A DNA stretch of 64,000 bases from Corynebacterium sp. HMSC036D02. GTDB lineage: Bacteria > Actinomycetota > Actinomycetes > Mycobacteriales > Mycobacteriaceae. Positions 55,297-63,661 of the stretch are shown in pieces; within the stretch, counting starts at the first letter, position 1, and every line of letters starts with the position of its first letter. The notes under the pieces were generated by a model that was not told where the DNA came from, did no database searches, and was given only the letters and a program-made list of their open reading frames with translations. The translations under genes and the position numbers were made by a program. Where the stretch lies: assembly GCF_001836165.1 (NCBI RefSeq), contig NZ_KV827707.1:1-64000 (forward strand), read 5' to 3'.

Positions 55297-55560
55297 TTAA
55301 AGGTAGGTGTAAATGTCTTCGAGCTTTAGGCCACGCTTATGGGCCATAACCTGGAGCCAGTACAGCAGCTGTGACATCTCCTCAGCGAGCTCTTCATCAG
55401 ACTGGTATTCCGCGGCGATCCACACTTCGCCAGCCTCTTCGATGATCTTCTTGCCCAGATGGTGGATCCCTTTGTCAAAAGACTCCACGGTGCCGGAGCC
55501 CTCAGGGCGTTCGGCGATCTTCTGGGACAGTTCCTCAAATAGGCTCTCAAAATTCTTCAC
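55297..55560 (-). CDS. hisE: phosphoribosyl-ATP pyrophosphatase HisE
   Basis: HisE hydrolyses phosphoribosyl-ATP to phosphoribosyl-AMP, the second step of histidine synthesis. The 87-residue helical protein of the MazG-like fold has the metal-binding motif [16 protein letters not shown] with its Glu residues (about 34-49) and [17 protein letters not shown] (about 55-71). Length is normal for a stand-alone HisE. It is the first of hisE-hisG and lies about 100 nt downstream of the HAD gene on the same strand. Confidence 0.95.
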   Translation of the reverse strand: MKNFESLFEELSQKIAERPEGSGTVESFDKGIHHLGKKIIEEAGEVWIAAEYQSDEELAEEMSQLLYWLQVMAHKRGLKLEDIYTYL

Positions 55561-55663
55561 GGTGGTTTATTCTTCCACACCGCTGCATAAAATTCTGCTA
55601 GTCGGCCGAAATTCTCAGTTACGCAAAGCCGGCTGACATGATGCGCAACTGAACTCGGTACGT

Positions 55664-56389
55664 CTAGTCGGCGCGCAACCGGCTAAACCACTCGTGAACA
55701 TCGGCCGCCGTCGCCCCCTCCAGATGACGGTGAGCAGAGCCCCGGAGGTCAGTAATTTCGGTGGCTTGCTCGGGCACTGCGACGTGGTCTCCCTCCGGCA
55801 GTCCGATGACGGTGCATCCGGCGTCGACAGCCGCGCGCATACCTGCCGCAGAGTCTTCGAATACAAGGCAGTCCCGTGGATCGGCACCCACTCGACGCGC
55901 CGCCTCGATATACATATCGGGGGCAGGTTTGCCTTGGGGTACTTCGTCACCGCAAATCGTGTCGACGAAGTACTCGCGGCCTAAGGCCGCAATTGCGGAA
56001 TCAGCCACATATCGTTCCGTGTTTGTGGTCACGATCATCGGCATTCCCAGGCCCTTGAGTTCGTCGAGCAGCTCGGGAATCCCCGGGAAAATCTCCAGGT
56101 GTTGGGCAAAAAGGGACCTGACGTAATCGAACATGAGCGCACGGTAGCGTTCGTTATCTCCTGGCTGAAGCGTAACTCCTGCTTTGTGCGCACAGATGCT
56201 GAGTGTGTCTTCGAAGGTAGCGCCAACCGTGGCTAAGCGCTCCGTGGGTGTTAAGCGGCGCCCTAGTGTTTCAGAGAGATAAAAAGTGGCCTCTTCCCAC
56301 AGGGGCTCGGAGTTGGTCAGTGTGCCGTCCATGTCCCAGAAGATCGCGGCGGGACGGCGGATACGTGCTGTCTGATCGGTATCAGTCAA
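55664..56389 (-). CDS. HAD-superfamily phosphatase (beta-phosphoglucomutase/phosphoglycolate type)
   Basis: This 241-residue HAD hydrolase has motif I FWDMDGTLTNSEP (about 17-29), motif II VTTNT near 120, motif III Lys in PQGKPAPDMY, and motif IV VFEDSAAGM with acidic residues. The cap is the helical C1 type. Such enzymes remove phosphate from small sugar or organic phosphates in the cytoplasm; the substrate is not evident. The start is TTG, directly after the stop of the upstream gene (TAATTG), with no closer ATG ahead of motif I. It lies upstream of hisE on the same strand, as in C. glutamicum. Confidence 0.87.
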   Translation of the reverse strand: MTDTDQTARIRRPAAIFWDMDGTLTNSEPLWEEATFYLSETLGRRLTPTERLATVGATFEDTLSICAHKAGVTLQPGDNERYRALMFDYVRSLFAQHLEIFPGIPELLDELKGLGMPMIVTTNTERYVADSAIAALGREYFVDTICGDEVPQGKPAPDMYIEAARRVGADPRDCLVFEDSAAGMRAAVDAGCTVIGLPEGDHVAVPEQATEITDLRGSAHRHLEGATAADVHEWFSRLRAD

Positions 56390-56773
56390 TTAGAAATCCA
56401 GCTCCGGTAGCTGCGCGAGGGCTTCATCATCTGCACCAGTTGCTGCAGAGGCGGAGTGAATAAGCTCGGTTAGCTCCTCCTTCTCTTCCGGCTCAAGTAC
56501 AGCGTCGGCATTCTTGCGGTTGAAAGCTGCGAGCTTCTCGACGGAAGGCCGCACCGCAGCTCCCAGGAGACCACCATCTGGATCATCTGGGAGTTTATCC
56601 AGATCCTCGAGGAAGGACTCCAAGATGGAGCGGAGGTCTGGGAGCACCGCAGCATCAAACGGCGCCTCCCAGAATTCCTTCTCCTCTTCCTTGAGGTAAT
56701 CCCCGGTAGCGAAGGACTGCAGGTTGGACATGAACTCATCAACGGTGGGCTGGAATTCTGCACGAATCGTCAT
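56390..56773 (-). CDS. hypothetical acidic protein
   Basis: I do not recognise this 127-residue protein. It is strongly acidic (EEEKEFWEAPFD, LEPEEKEELTELI), has no cysteine, no membrane segment and no signal peptide, and is predicted to be largely helical. It ends in LAQLPELDF. The stop codon abuts the TTG of the HAD gene, so the two are probably co-translated. It lies 24 nt after mshC. Codon use is like the neighbours. The function is unknown; a small soluble cytoplasmic protein is all that can be said. Confidence 0.75.
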   Translation of the reverse strand: MTIRAEFQPTVDEFMSNLQSFATGDYLKEEEKEFWEAPFDAAVLPDLRSILESFLEDLDKLPDDPDGGLLGAAVRPSVEKLAAFNRKNADAVLEPEEKEELTELIHSASAATGADDEALAQLPELDF

Positions 56774-56797
56774 GAGCTAAATCATGCCTGAAGTTTC

Positions 56798-58042
56798 CTA
56801 GAGGCGCACGCCCAGCAATGAATTAACTGCAGTCCGGAGCACATCAGATGCTTCTTCGGAAGCTTCCGCTGCCCCTAAAGCCTGCTCAGCCCACTGATCA
56901 AGAACCGCAATAGCGCGCTGGGTATCCAAATCCTCCGCCAACGCTAGGCGCACGTTGTGGACAACTTCCTTGATCTCTTCCACCGTGCCAGGGTTTCGGG
57001 AGGCCGCGCGCCAGCGCTCCAAACGCTCCTGCGCGGTGTGCAGGACCTCGTCAGACCAGTCCCGGTCCTCACGGTAGTGGCCGGAGAATACTCCAAGGCG
57101 AATCGCCGAGGGATCAACGCCTGCCTCCACAAGCTTGTGGACGAAGACCAGGTTGCCCAAGGACTTGGACATCTTGGTGCCCTCCAAGCCAATCATGCCG
57201 GTGTGCACATAGGACTGGGCCATGCGCTCTACCCCAAGAGCGGCCTCCGCATGGGCGGCAGAGAATTCGTGGTGCGGAAACTTAAGATCCGAACCGCCAC
57301 CCTGGATATCGAAGCTGGAGCCGAGCCGGTTGGTCGCGATGGCTGAGCACTCAATGTGCCAGCCGGGACGGCCCGGCCCGAAAGGAGATTCCCATGCCGG
57401 CTCGCCTTCGCGGTGAGCACGCCAAATGAGCGCATCCAAAGGATCGCGCTTACCAGGGCGTTCTGGGTCACCGCCGCGCTCGGCAAAGAAGGTCTCCATC
57501 TGCTCGCGGGAATAATTCGATTCATAGCCGAAGTTCTTTGTGGCCTCGATGGATGCGTAGACGTCCGGATAGTCGGGGTCATCGACGACATAGGCCGCAC
57601 CTGCGTCGAGAAGCGCCTGCACCATTTCCGTGATCTCATCGATGGCTTCCATCGCCCCAACGAAGTGCTGCGGAGGAAACACGGAGAGTAGCTCCATATC
57701 TGAGCGGAAAAGGTTGATTTGGGAGGTACCCAGCTCTCGCCAATCCACACCATCGCGCTCGGCGCGCTCGAAGAGCGGATCATCCACATCGGTGATGTTC
57801 TGGGCGTAATTCACCTTGTAGCCGTTGTCTAGCAACTGGCGGTAAATCAGATCAAAGGTGAGATAGGTCGCAGCGTGGCCCAGGTGGGTCGAATCATATG
57901 GGGTGATGCCACAGACGTACATGGTGGCAGTCTCCCCACTGATGTCGAGTTTCTTTACCGCTTCATCAGCGGAATCATAGAGGTGAAGCGGCGTCGGGGT
58001 GCCAGGGACGGAATCGATGTGCGGGACAGGCCAAGATTGCAT
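56798..58042 (-). CDS. mshC: cysteine:1-D-myo-inosityl 2-amino-2-deoxy-alpha-D-glucopyranoside ligase MshC
   Basis: MshC ligates cysteine to GlcN-inositol with ATP in mycothiol synthesis. The 414-residue enzyme is a relative of cysteinyl-tRNA synthetase: [20 protein letters not shown] (about 41-60) holds the zinc Cys and the HIGH-like motif, and [11 protein letters not shown] (about 287-297) is the KMSKS loop. It lacks the tRNA-binding tail of CysRS. The ATG at 58042 ([14 protein letters not shown]) is set by the family N-terminus and by TAGGAT 7 nt upstream, which points to a leaderless mRNA. It lies upstream of the 127-residue gene. Confidence 0.95.
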   Translation of the reverse strand: MQSWPVPHIDSVPGTPTPLHLYDSADEAVKKLDISGETATMYVCGITPYDSTHLGHAATYLTFDLIYRQLLDNGYKVNYAQNITDVDDPLFERAERDGVDWRELGTSQINLFRSDMELLSVFPPQHFVGAMEAIDEITEMVQALLDAGAAYVVDDPDYPDVYASIEATKNFGYESNYSREQMETFFAERGGDPERPGKRDPLDALIWRAHREGEPAWESPFGPGRPGWHIECSAIATNRLGSSFDIQGGGSDLKFPHHEFSAAHAEAALGVERMAQSYVHTGMIGLEGTKMSKSLGNLVFVHKLVEAGVDPSAIRLGVFSGHYREDRDWSDEVLHTAQERLERWRAASRNPGTVEEIKEVVHNVRLALAEDLDTQRAIAVLDQWAEQALGAAEASEEASDVLRTAVNSLLGVRL

Positions 58043-58092
58043 GGGCACCATCCTAACGCGTACTGACTCCGCAACTGGCTCATGCCCGGCTA

Positions 58093-58944
58093 TTAAGGGG
58101 CGAGCACGCCGAGGCCCAGCAAGAGCATGACGAGGAGCCCGACAGGGATGCGGTAGGCCGCAAACCACTCGAAGGAATGGCTACCCACGAACTTCAGCAG
58201 CCACGCGATAGACGCATAGCCGACGACGAACGCTATGAGCGTGCCGACGAGCAGTTGGGCGCCGGTAGCAGACTGCCCCACGGTGGGGCCGAAGGCGTCG
58301 CCAAGCGAAAACAGGCCTGAAGCCATAACCGCAGGAATGGCCAGGAGGAAGCTAAAGCGCGTCGCTACCTCGCGATCCAAGCCCAAAAAGAGGCCACCCG
58401 AAATCGTGCCTCCTGAGCGTGAGACACCTGGGATGAGGGCCAAGCACTGGCACAGGCCCATGACGATGGCATCGCGCATCGTCAGTTCCTCGAAGCTGCG
58501 CTCCTTTTTACCCACCCTCTCGGCGATGATGAAGACAAAGGAGAACAGCACGAGCATGGACGCTGTAATCCACAGGTTGCGCAAGTTATCCCTGATCAGG
58601 TCCTTGCCCAGGACGCCTAGGATGCCAATCGGGATTGAGCCGACGATGACCATCCACCCCATGCGGTAGTCCTGGCCACGCTGCTCCTTGTGCACGAGAC
58701 CTACGAACCACCCTTTGAGGATCTGCCAGATCATTCCCGCGAAGTACACAATCACTGCCAGCTCAGTGCCGAGCTGAATGACGGCAGTAAAGGAGGCGCC
58801 GGCGTCCTGCCCCCAAAAGAGCGTGGAGACGATGCGTAAGTGCCCCGAAGAGCTCACGGGCAGGAATTCGGTGAGGCCTTGGACAAGAGACAAAACGATG
58901 ACCTGTACCCATGTCATGGCTTCAGTTGTAGCTGTTGTAGTCAC
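58093..58944 (-). CDS. uppP: undecaprenyl-diphosphatase UppP
   Basis: UppP regenerates undecaprenyl phosphate from its diphosphate for cell-wall synthesis, in the cytoplasmic membrane. The 283-residue protein has eight predicted helices and both catalytic motifs: [15 protein letters not shown] (about 21-35) and [17 protein letters not shown] choose the GTG at 58944 because TAGGCT lies 7 nt before it; an ATG nine codons later (58917), at [11 protein letters not shown], is the usual annotated alternative. It is the gene upstream of mshC, with a 50-nt gap, and is divergent from the lipoprotein gene. Confidence 0.93.
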   Translation of the reverse strand: MTTTATTEAMTWVQVIVLSLVQGLTEFLPVSSSGHLRIVSTLFWGQDAGASFTAVIQLGTELAVIVYFAGMIWQILKGWFVGLVHKEQRGQDYRMGWMVIVGSIPIGILGVLGKDLIRDNLRNLWITASMLVLFSFVFIIAERVGKKERSFEELTMRDAIVMGLCQCLALIPGVSRSGGTISGGLFLGLDREVATRFSFLLAIPAVMASGLFSLGDAFGPTVGQSATGAQLLVGTLIAFVVGYASIAWLLKFVGSHSFEWFAAYRIPVGLLVMLLLGLGVLAP

Positions 58945-58999
58945 CCGCGACAGCCTACTAGCGCGGTCCATGGCTTCCGGTTTCCACCACGCTGACTGC

Positions 59000-59005
59000 T
59001 AGGAT
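59000..59005 (+). promoter_or_regulatory. -10 box of a probable leaderless lipoprotein mRNA
   Basis: TAGGAT ends 8 nt before the GTG at 59014 with no ribosome site of standard spacing. Confidence 0.5.
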
Positions 59006-59013
59006 GAGGGATC

Positions 59014-60051
59014 GTGAAAATGCGTCGAGTCCTGCTTTCTTCTGCCCTTCTTGTCAGCACATGCGCTCTTGCCGCCTGCAATCCCACGGAAGGGGTTGGC
59101 GGAGACCCCAACTCGGCAGTCTATGGCAAGGCCGAACCTGCTTCTTCCCCAGAATCATCGAAGCCAGTGGGCACCGTTGTGCCATACGCTGCCGTGACTG
59201 ACCTCGCGGCGGTGGGTGATACTCTCGCCGTGCGCACCGAGGACTCCCTCGCTGTAGGTTTGGCCGCGGACTTTGAGGAAGAAAAAGCCACGGAGATTTC
59301 CGTCGATCAGAAGTGCGGCGACCTCACCGCTTCTGACAAGCATTTCCTCCTCGCCTGTGGGGATAAAGTCTTGCTTATTAATCCGTCTCAGCCGGATTCC
59401 CCTCAGGAATTGGCAGTGGATGAGGAGCAACCAGTAACGGTGGCCGCGGAGGCTTCCAGCGGTGAAGTATTCGTTGGTTCGAAGGACTCAACAACCATCG
59501 GTGTGTACCGCGACGGGGATCGCAGCACCGGCATCACCGTGGAGGCCGGTTCGGATCAGCTCATTTCCGTTCCCGTTTCTGATGGTGCGGACGGGATCGT
59601 CCGCGTCTTAAGGGAGGACTCGACCATTCAATCTCTCGATTGGGAAAAGGACCGTGCGGGCGGGCGTCTGCGCGTAGGCCAGGGCGTAGGCCAGATCGCC
59701 GGCGGCGAAGGGGCCGTAGTCGTGGCATCGGACACCGTGGGCAAACGCGTGGCTATCTACACCGCCAGCGACGTTATTCGCCTGCACCAGTACGGCAACA
59801 CCGACGGCACTCCATGGGGCGTGGCGTGGGATGCTGGCCGGAAGCTGGCATGGGTAACCACCACCGATAACAATCTCCTCGAGGCCTATACCGTTTCTGC
59901 GGGCGTCCCAGAAAACGTTGGCACCATGGACACTGTGGCTGATGCACGCACTCTTGCTGTGCTTGGCGACGGCACCCTCGTCACCGCCTCCGCATCCGGT
60001 GAGGGCCTCCAGTTCATCAGCGATCCGGAACTCGACGCATCACCGCGCTAG
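59014..60051 (+). CDS. beta-propeller-like lipoprotein
   Basis: This 345-residue protein has a signal (KMRRVLLSSALLVSTCALA) and lipobox LAAC-N with the lipid-modified Cys near residue 22. After a Pro/Ser-rich linker comes a series of short repeats of the type AVGDTLAVRTEDS, ASDKHFLLACGD, EASSGEVFVGSKDS and DAGRKLAWVTTTDN, which look like blades of a beta-propeller. It is expected outside the membrane. No enzymatic motif is visible. In C. glutamicum a secreted protein gene occupies the same place before pyrD. The start is GTG, supported by TAGGAT 8 nt upstream; the ATG two codons later is possible. Confidence 0.82.
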   Translation: MKMRRVLLSSALLVSTCALAACNPTEGVGGDPNSAVYGKAEPASSPESSKPVGTVVPYAAVTDLAAVGDTLAVRTEDSLAVGLAADFEEEKATEISVDQKCGDLTASDKHFLLACGDKVLLINPSQPDSPQELAVDEEQPVTVAAEASSGEVFVGSKDSTTIGVYRDGDRSTGITVEAGSDQLISVPVSDGADGIVRVLREDSTIQSLDWEKDRAGGRLRVGQGVGQIAGGEGAVVVASDTVGKRVAIYTASDVIRLHQYGNTDGTPWGVAWDAGRKLAWVTTTDNNLLEAYTVSAGVPENVGTMDTVADARTLAVLGDGTLVTASASGEGLQFISDPELDASPR

Positions 60052-60098
60052 CTTCCGCTTTCAATGACTTCATCCACAACCTCAGCTAAGGACACTTC

Positions 60099-61211
60099 AT
60101 GCAGTACTCCGCTCTTGACCGCGCCCGTCATGCTGCCTACCAAGCAGCGTTGAAGGGAATGTTTAAACTCGACCCGGAGCGTATCCACGGAATCATCAAC
60201 GGTGGGCTGGCCATCTTCCAAGCCGGCGGCCCGCTGAATCGCGCGCTGGGAAAGGTAGTTCCGGTTAATGATCCGGTATTGGAGCAGGAAGTCTTTGGGG
60301 TGCGCTTCCCCCGTCCGCTAGGGTTAGCGGCCGGCTTCGACAAGAACGCGGCGGCTGCTGATGTCTGGACCCCCGTTGGCTTCGGTTATGCCGAGCTGGG
60401 CACCATCACCCCGAAGGCGCAGCCCGGAAACCCTGCTCCCCGACTGTTCCGGCTCAAGGTGGACAAGGCAATCCTGAACCGCATGGGCTTTAACAATGAG
60501 GGTGCTCTGGCTGCTGCGCGTAATCTACGCAAGCGCCGCTACAACGATGTCGTCGGCATCAACATTGGCAAGAACAAGGTCACCGACGCCGAGCATGCGG
60601 TGGATGACTACCGTCAGTGCGCCTCTGTGCTGGGGGATCTGGCCGATTATGTCGTGGTCAATGTGTCCTCCCCAAACACTCCAGGTTTGCGTGACCTACA
60701 GGCAGTGGAGTCCCTCCGCCCCATCATGGAGGCCGTGGTGGAATCGACATCCTCGCCGGTCTTGGTCAAGATTGCTCCCGATCTCAGCGATGAAGATATT
60801 GATGCCGTGGCGGATATGGCCGTGGAGGTGGGCTTGGCTGGAATCGTGGCTACCAACACCACTATTTCCCGTGAGGGATTGAGTACCCCGGCCAACGAGG
60901 TCGCGGCCATGGGCGCGGGTGGCGTATCGGGTCCCCCGGTGGCTGAGCGTTCGCTGGAGGTGCTTAAGCGCCTTCACGCCCGCGTGGGCGAGAAACTTGT
61001 GCTGGTTTCGGCGGGCGGAATTTCCACGCCGGAGCAGGCGTGGGAGCGTATCACTGCCGGCGCCTCGCTGCTGCAGGGCTACACCGGACTGATTTACGGT
61101 GGACCGGATTGGATTCGCGATATCCACCGCGGCATTGCCCAGCAGATTCACGCGCACGGCCTCAGCACTATTTCGGAGGCCGTTGGCTCCGGTCTGGAAT
61201 GGATTGACTAA
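60099..61211 (+). CDS. pyrD: dihydroorotate dehydrogenase (quinone), class 2
   Basis: PyrD oxidises dihydroorotate to orotate and reduces menaquinone at the membrane during pyrimidine synthesis. The 370-residue protein is class 2: a 45-residue N-terminal helical extension ([18 protein letters not shown]) for membrane contact, then the TIM barrel with [40 protein letters not shown] (catalytic Ser) and [17 protein letters not shown] for FMN phosphate. AAGGA lies 6 nt before the ATG. It follows the lipoprotein gene after 47 nt and ends at a strong terminator. Confidence 0.96.
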   Translation: MQYSALDRARHAAYQAALKGMFKLDPERIHGIINGGLAIFQAGGPLNRALGKVVPVNDPVLEQEVFGVRFPRPLGLAAGFDKNAAAADVWTPVGFGYAELGTITPKAQPGNPAPRLFRLKVDKAILNRMGFNNEGALAAARNLRKRRYNDVVGINIGKNKVTDAEHAVDDYRQCASVLGDLADYVVVNVSSPNTPGLRDLQAVESLRPIMEAVVESTSSPVLVKIAPDLSDEDIDAVADMAVEVGLAGIVATNTTISREGLSTPANEVAAMGAGGVSGPPVAERSLEVLKRLHARVGEKLVLVSAGGISTPEQAWERITAGASLLQGYTGLIYGGPDWIRDIHRGIAQQIHAHGLSTISEAVGSGLEWID

Positions 61212-61255
61212 GTCCCCGTAGAGTCTTTCGAGGGACTCAGCTTCGTCGAAGAAAA

Positions 61256-61281
61256 GAAGCGCGGATCGGTTTCCGCGCTTC
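61256..61281. terminator. bidirectional terminator between pyrD and a convergent gene
   Basis: A perfect 10-bp stem (61256-61265 with 61272-61281) closes a 6-nt loop. T-rich tails are present on both strands. Confidence 0.88.
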
Positions 61282-61292
61282 AAGCGTTTTGC

Positions 61293-61688
61293 CTAACGCA
61301 GTGTACGGCGGATAATGACCGCGCACAGTCCTGCAGCCACGGCATAGAGGAAGACCACGTACTGCCCCATCGTGGTGAGGACAGTACTGGGCAGTGCGCG
61401 GCTTGCGATGATGAGTACCAGCGCTAGGACTAGCGCGATGATTTGCTCGCGGCTGCCGCGCTGGTCGCGGCGTTGGGTGCTGAATGCGCCGACGAGCAGC
61501 GCCGCACCAACGATGGCGAGGCGTCGCCATGTCCATTCAAAGGTGGCGCCCCAGCCGTCAGTGAAAATCGATGCGAGCCCGAATAGTGCTAACACGGCGG
61601 CCAGCAACATGAAAGCACCGCCCACGCGCAGGGCGGCGGGGATATCTACTCCGTCGGTGGTGGGGTTGGTATCCGAATTCCTAGTCAT
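61293..61688 (-). CDS. small membrane protein
   Basis: This 131-residue protein has a polar start (MTRNSDTNPTTDGVDIPAAL) and four hydrophobic segments at about 22-40, 54-69, 81-95 and 105-121, ending IIRRTLR. I recognise no family. The positive ends suggest both termini face the cytoplasm. The ATG at 61688 is chosen because TAAACT lies 7 nt before it, giving a leaderless mRNA; upstream in-frame codons run into the PEBP gene. It follows the PEBP gene by 23 nt on the same strand. Confidence 0.75.
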   Translation of the reverse strand: MTRNSDTNPTTDGVDIPAALRVGGAFMLLAAVLALFGLASIFTDGWGATFEWTWRRLAIVGAALLVGAFSTQRRDQRGSREQIIALVLALVLIIASRALPSTVLTTMGQYVVFLYAVAAGLCAVIIRRTLR

Positions 61689-61711
61689 TGTGCCGAGTTT
61701 AATGGGCCGTA

Positions 61712-62275
61712 TTAGTGGGCCTCGTACCAGCCCCACGTAATCGCTCGGCCGAGCGAGTGGAAGAAAAGGTTAAATCCAAGGACTGTCGGCGTTGCGTCCG
61801 GGTCGATGTCTAAGCGCTCAACGTCGACGGCGTGGACCGCAAAGAGGTAGCGGTGCGGGGCATGACCTGCTGGCGGCTGGGGCCCGTAATAGACGCGCTG
61901 GCCGGAGTCTCCGCGCAAGCTGATGACACCTTCATGCCCAAGGTCCTCCGCAGAGCCTGCTCCCGTAGGAAGCTCACGTACGTCAGCGGGAATATTGAAC
62001 GCAGCCCAGTGCCAGAAACCGGAACCCGTTGGAGCATCCGGGTCGAAACATGTGACAGCGAAGGACTTGGTTCCCTCTGGTACATCCGACCACGAGAGTT
62101 GTGGTGAGATGTTCTCAGGAGCGCGGAAGCGCTCTGCGATTTCCGCTCCCCCCTCGATATCGGAGGACGTGACGGTAAACGCGGGGACATCTCCCAGCGG
62201 TGCATAAGGGTCAGGGCCCGGGAAACGGGGATCGGTGGCGTAGCTCTCAACGGAATTTGAAGTGTTCTTAGTCAT
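61712..62275 (-). CDS. YbhB/YbcL family PEBP (Raf kinase inhibitor-like) protein
   Basis: This 187-residue protein has the phosphatidylethanolamine-binding protein fold: NISPQLSWSDVPEGTKSFAV (about 54-73), the ligand-site motif CFDPDAPTGSGFWHWAAFNIP (read in parts, about 76-96), YYGPQPPAGHAPHRYLF and a C-terminal WGWYEAH. There is no signal peptide, so it is cytosolic. Bacterial members such as YbhB have no settled function. It is upstream of the 131-residue membrane-protein gene. The ATG is preceded by weak signals only, and the frame has no better start. Confidence 0.9.
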   Translation of the reverse strand: MTKNTSNSVESYATDPRFPGPDPYAPLGDVPAFTVTSSDIEGGAEIAERFRAPENISPQLSWSDVPEGTKSFAVTCFDPDAPTGSGFWHWAAFNIPADVRELPTGAGSAEDLGHEGVISLRGDSGQRVYYGPQPPAGHAPHRYLFAVHAVDVERLDIDPDATPTVLGFNLFFHSLGRAITWGWYEAH

Positions 62276-62494
62276 AGGATCATTTGTACCGGAAAGCTAA
62301 AACCCATGCCGGCGAATGGCCTTCTGTACTAGACAGTGGCAGCGGGAAGTCAGCAGGGGCCAGCGAGTTTCATCGTTGTGTTTTCAGCACTCTTTATGAG
62401 TCTAAAAACATCGCCTGAGGTGCTGATTTGTGTAGTTGTGCCAATTCGGGATACAGTATGCGAGTGCCCAGCCGAGAGGCTGAACAAACACCCA

Positions 62495-62580
62495 GCCCGG
62501 GTGGCGGAATGGCAGACGCGCTAGCTTGAGGTGCTAGTGTCCTATTAACGGACGTGGGGGTTCAAGTCCCCCCTCGGGCA
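62495..62580 (+). tRNA. tRNA-Leu (anticodon GAG)
   Basis: The 86-nt gene folds into a class II tRNA. The acceptor stem pairs GCCCGGG with CTCGGGC (one G-U), the anticodon stem is CTAGC/GCTAG with loop TTGAGGT (anticodon GAG, reading CUC/CUU), a long variable arm follows, and the T arm GGGGG-TTCAAGT-CCCCC is complete. The 3' CCA is not encoded. TACAGT about 40 nt upstream is a candidate -10. Confidence 0.96.
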
Positions 62581-62587
62581 CGGAACG

Positions 62588-62637
62588 AAGCCCCATGCTT
62601 CACACCGTCGAAGATGATGATGTGAAGCACGGGGCTT
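62588..62637 (+). terminator. terminator of tRNA-Leu
   Basis: AAGCCCC/GGGGCTT and TGCTTCACA/TGTGAAGCA form a 17-position stem with one A-C mismatch and a 16-nt loop. TTTCTTATA follows on the plus strand. It may also stop the convergent DedA transcript. Confidence 0.9.
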
Positions 62638-62655
62638 TCTTATACCCGCGCCCCC

Positions 62656-63339
62656 TTATGCTCGCGCCTTAGTGGTTGTCTCGGCAGTTGGTTCCTTCTC
62701 CACCACAACTGTGGACTTCTTCTTCGACACGACATAGCTGTGCACACCCTTGATCAGGATGGGCGCCACAGACAGCGCGATGATAAGAAGCATGATCTTC
62801 TCAATCGAATCGGCAATGCCTGGAATATTTCCCAAGAAGACGCCGACTAGGTTCATGGAGAGCACCCAAGCCACTGCCCCGCTGACGTTCCATCCGATGA
62901 ACTTCTTATAGGGCATTTCGGCCGTACCAGCGGCCACCGGGATAAAGGTGCGCACGATGGGCACGAAGCGTCCCAGCACCAATGCCAGCGGGCCATGCTT
63001 GCGGAAGAAGTTTTCCGCGGTGATGAGGTACTCCAGCTTGAGAAGCCGTGCATCCTGTTTAAACAAGCCACGCCCAAAGCGGTGCCCAATCCAATAGCCC
63101 ACTTGATCACCAGCAATGGCAGCCACCATGCCCACCGTGATGAGCAGCCACAGCGAGACATGAAGCTCATCGCGCAAAATCGCAGCGGTCACTAGGAGTG
63201 AATCTCCCGGAAGGAACGGAAAGAGCACTCCTGACTCAATGAACACGACAAGGGCGATACCGCCTATGACCCACGGCCCAAAAGCCTCGAGCAAGGTAGC
63301 TGCGTCCATGTAGGACGTGAGGTTATGAAGAAAGTCCAT
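62656..63339 (-). CDS. DedA family membrane protein
   Basis: This 227-residue protein has five to six hydrophobic segments and the DedA blocks FIESGVLFPFLPGDSLLVTA (about 35-54), GDQVGYWIGHRFGRGLF, and FGRFVPIVRTFIPVAAGTAEM-like LGRFVPIVRTFIPVAAG with its conserved Arg. DedA proteins include flippases for undecaprenyl phosphate or phosphatidylethanolamine in the cytoplasmic membrane; the cargo here is unknown. The tail ends in a Lys/Thr/Ala-rich stretch. The ATG at 63339 has GGAG 8 nt upstream; a longer frame to 63426 has no family support. It is divergent from a related TVP38 gene. Confidence 0.9.
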   Translation of the reverse strand: MDFLHNLTSYMDAATLLEAFGPWVIGGIALVVFIESGVLFPFLPGDSLLVTAAILRDELHVSLWLLITVGMVAAIAGDQVGYWIGHRFGRGLFKQDARLLKLEYLITAENFFRKHGPLALVLGRFVPIVRTFIPVAAGTAEMPYKKFIGWNVSGAVAWVLSMNLVGVFLGNIPGIADSIEKIMLLIIALSVAPILIKGVHSYVVSKKKSTVVVEKEPTAETTTKARA

Positions 63340-63426
63340 GGTTACACTCCAGAAACTGCGGGTGTCAGGGCTGACACGATAGAAAGATGGTGAAATAAGA
63401 AATCGCTCCGCACGAATTTCATTCAA

Positions 63427-63661
63427 ACTAAAAAGGTGGCAAAAGAACTAGCCAACGGTAAACAAGGGGGTAGGCCTCAAGGGCTATGCGGATGCGCACT
63501 GCTGATAAGTATCCTCCGTGGAAGCCTAGAATCTTGCATTGAATTGGGGCTTGCCAGCAAGTTGGCGCACTACTCCCAGTTCCTACCCAGACACCTCGAC
63601 TCGAGGACATGCTTGGACTCAATGAGGTTTTTGAGCACTCTCGCATTAAGCTTGTAGCCCT
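63427..63661. other. gene-free interval between the DedA and TVP38 genes
   Basis: No coding region with a recognisable product is visible. It contains short palindromes such as CCTCGA-C-TCGAGG and CTTGC-CA-GCAAG and must hold the divergent promoters of the two genes. Nothing else can be defended. Confidence 0.4.

Noticed and set aside
63436-63657. 73-codon plus-strand frame between the DedA and TVP38 genes
   Set aside because: No ribosome site, no recognisable product, and it fills a space that must carry two divergent promoters.
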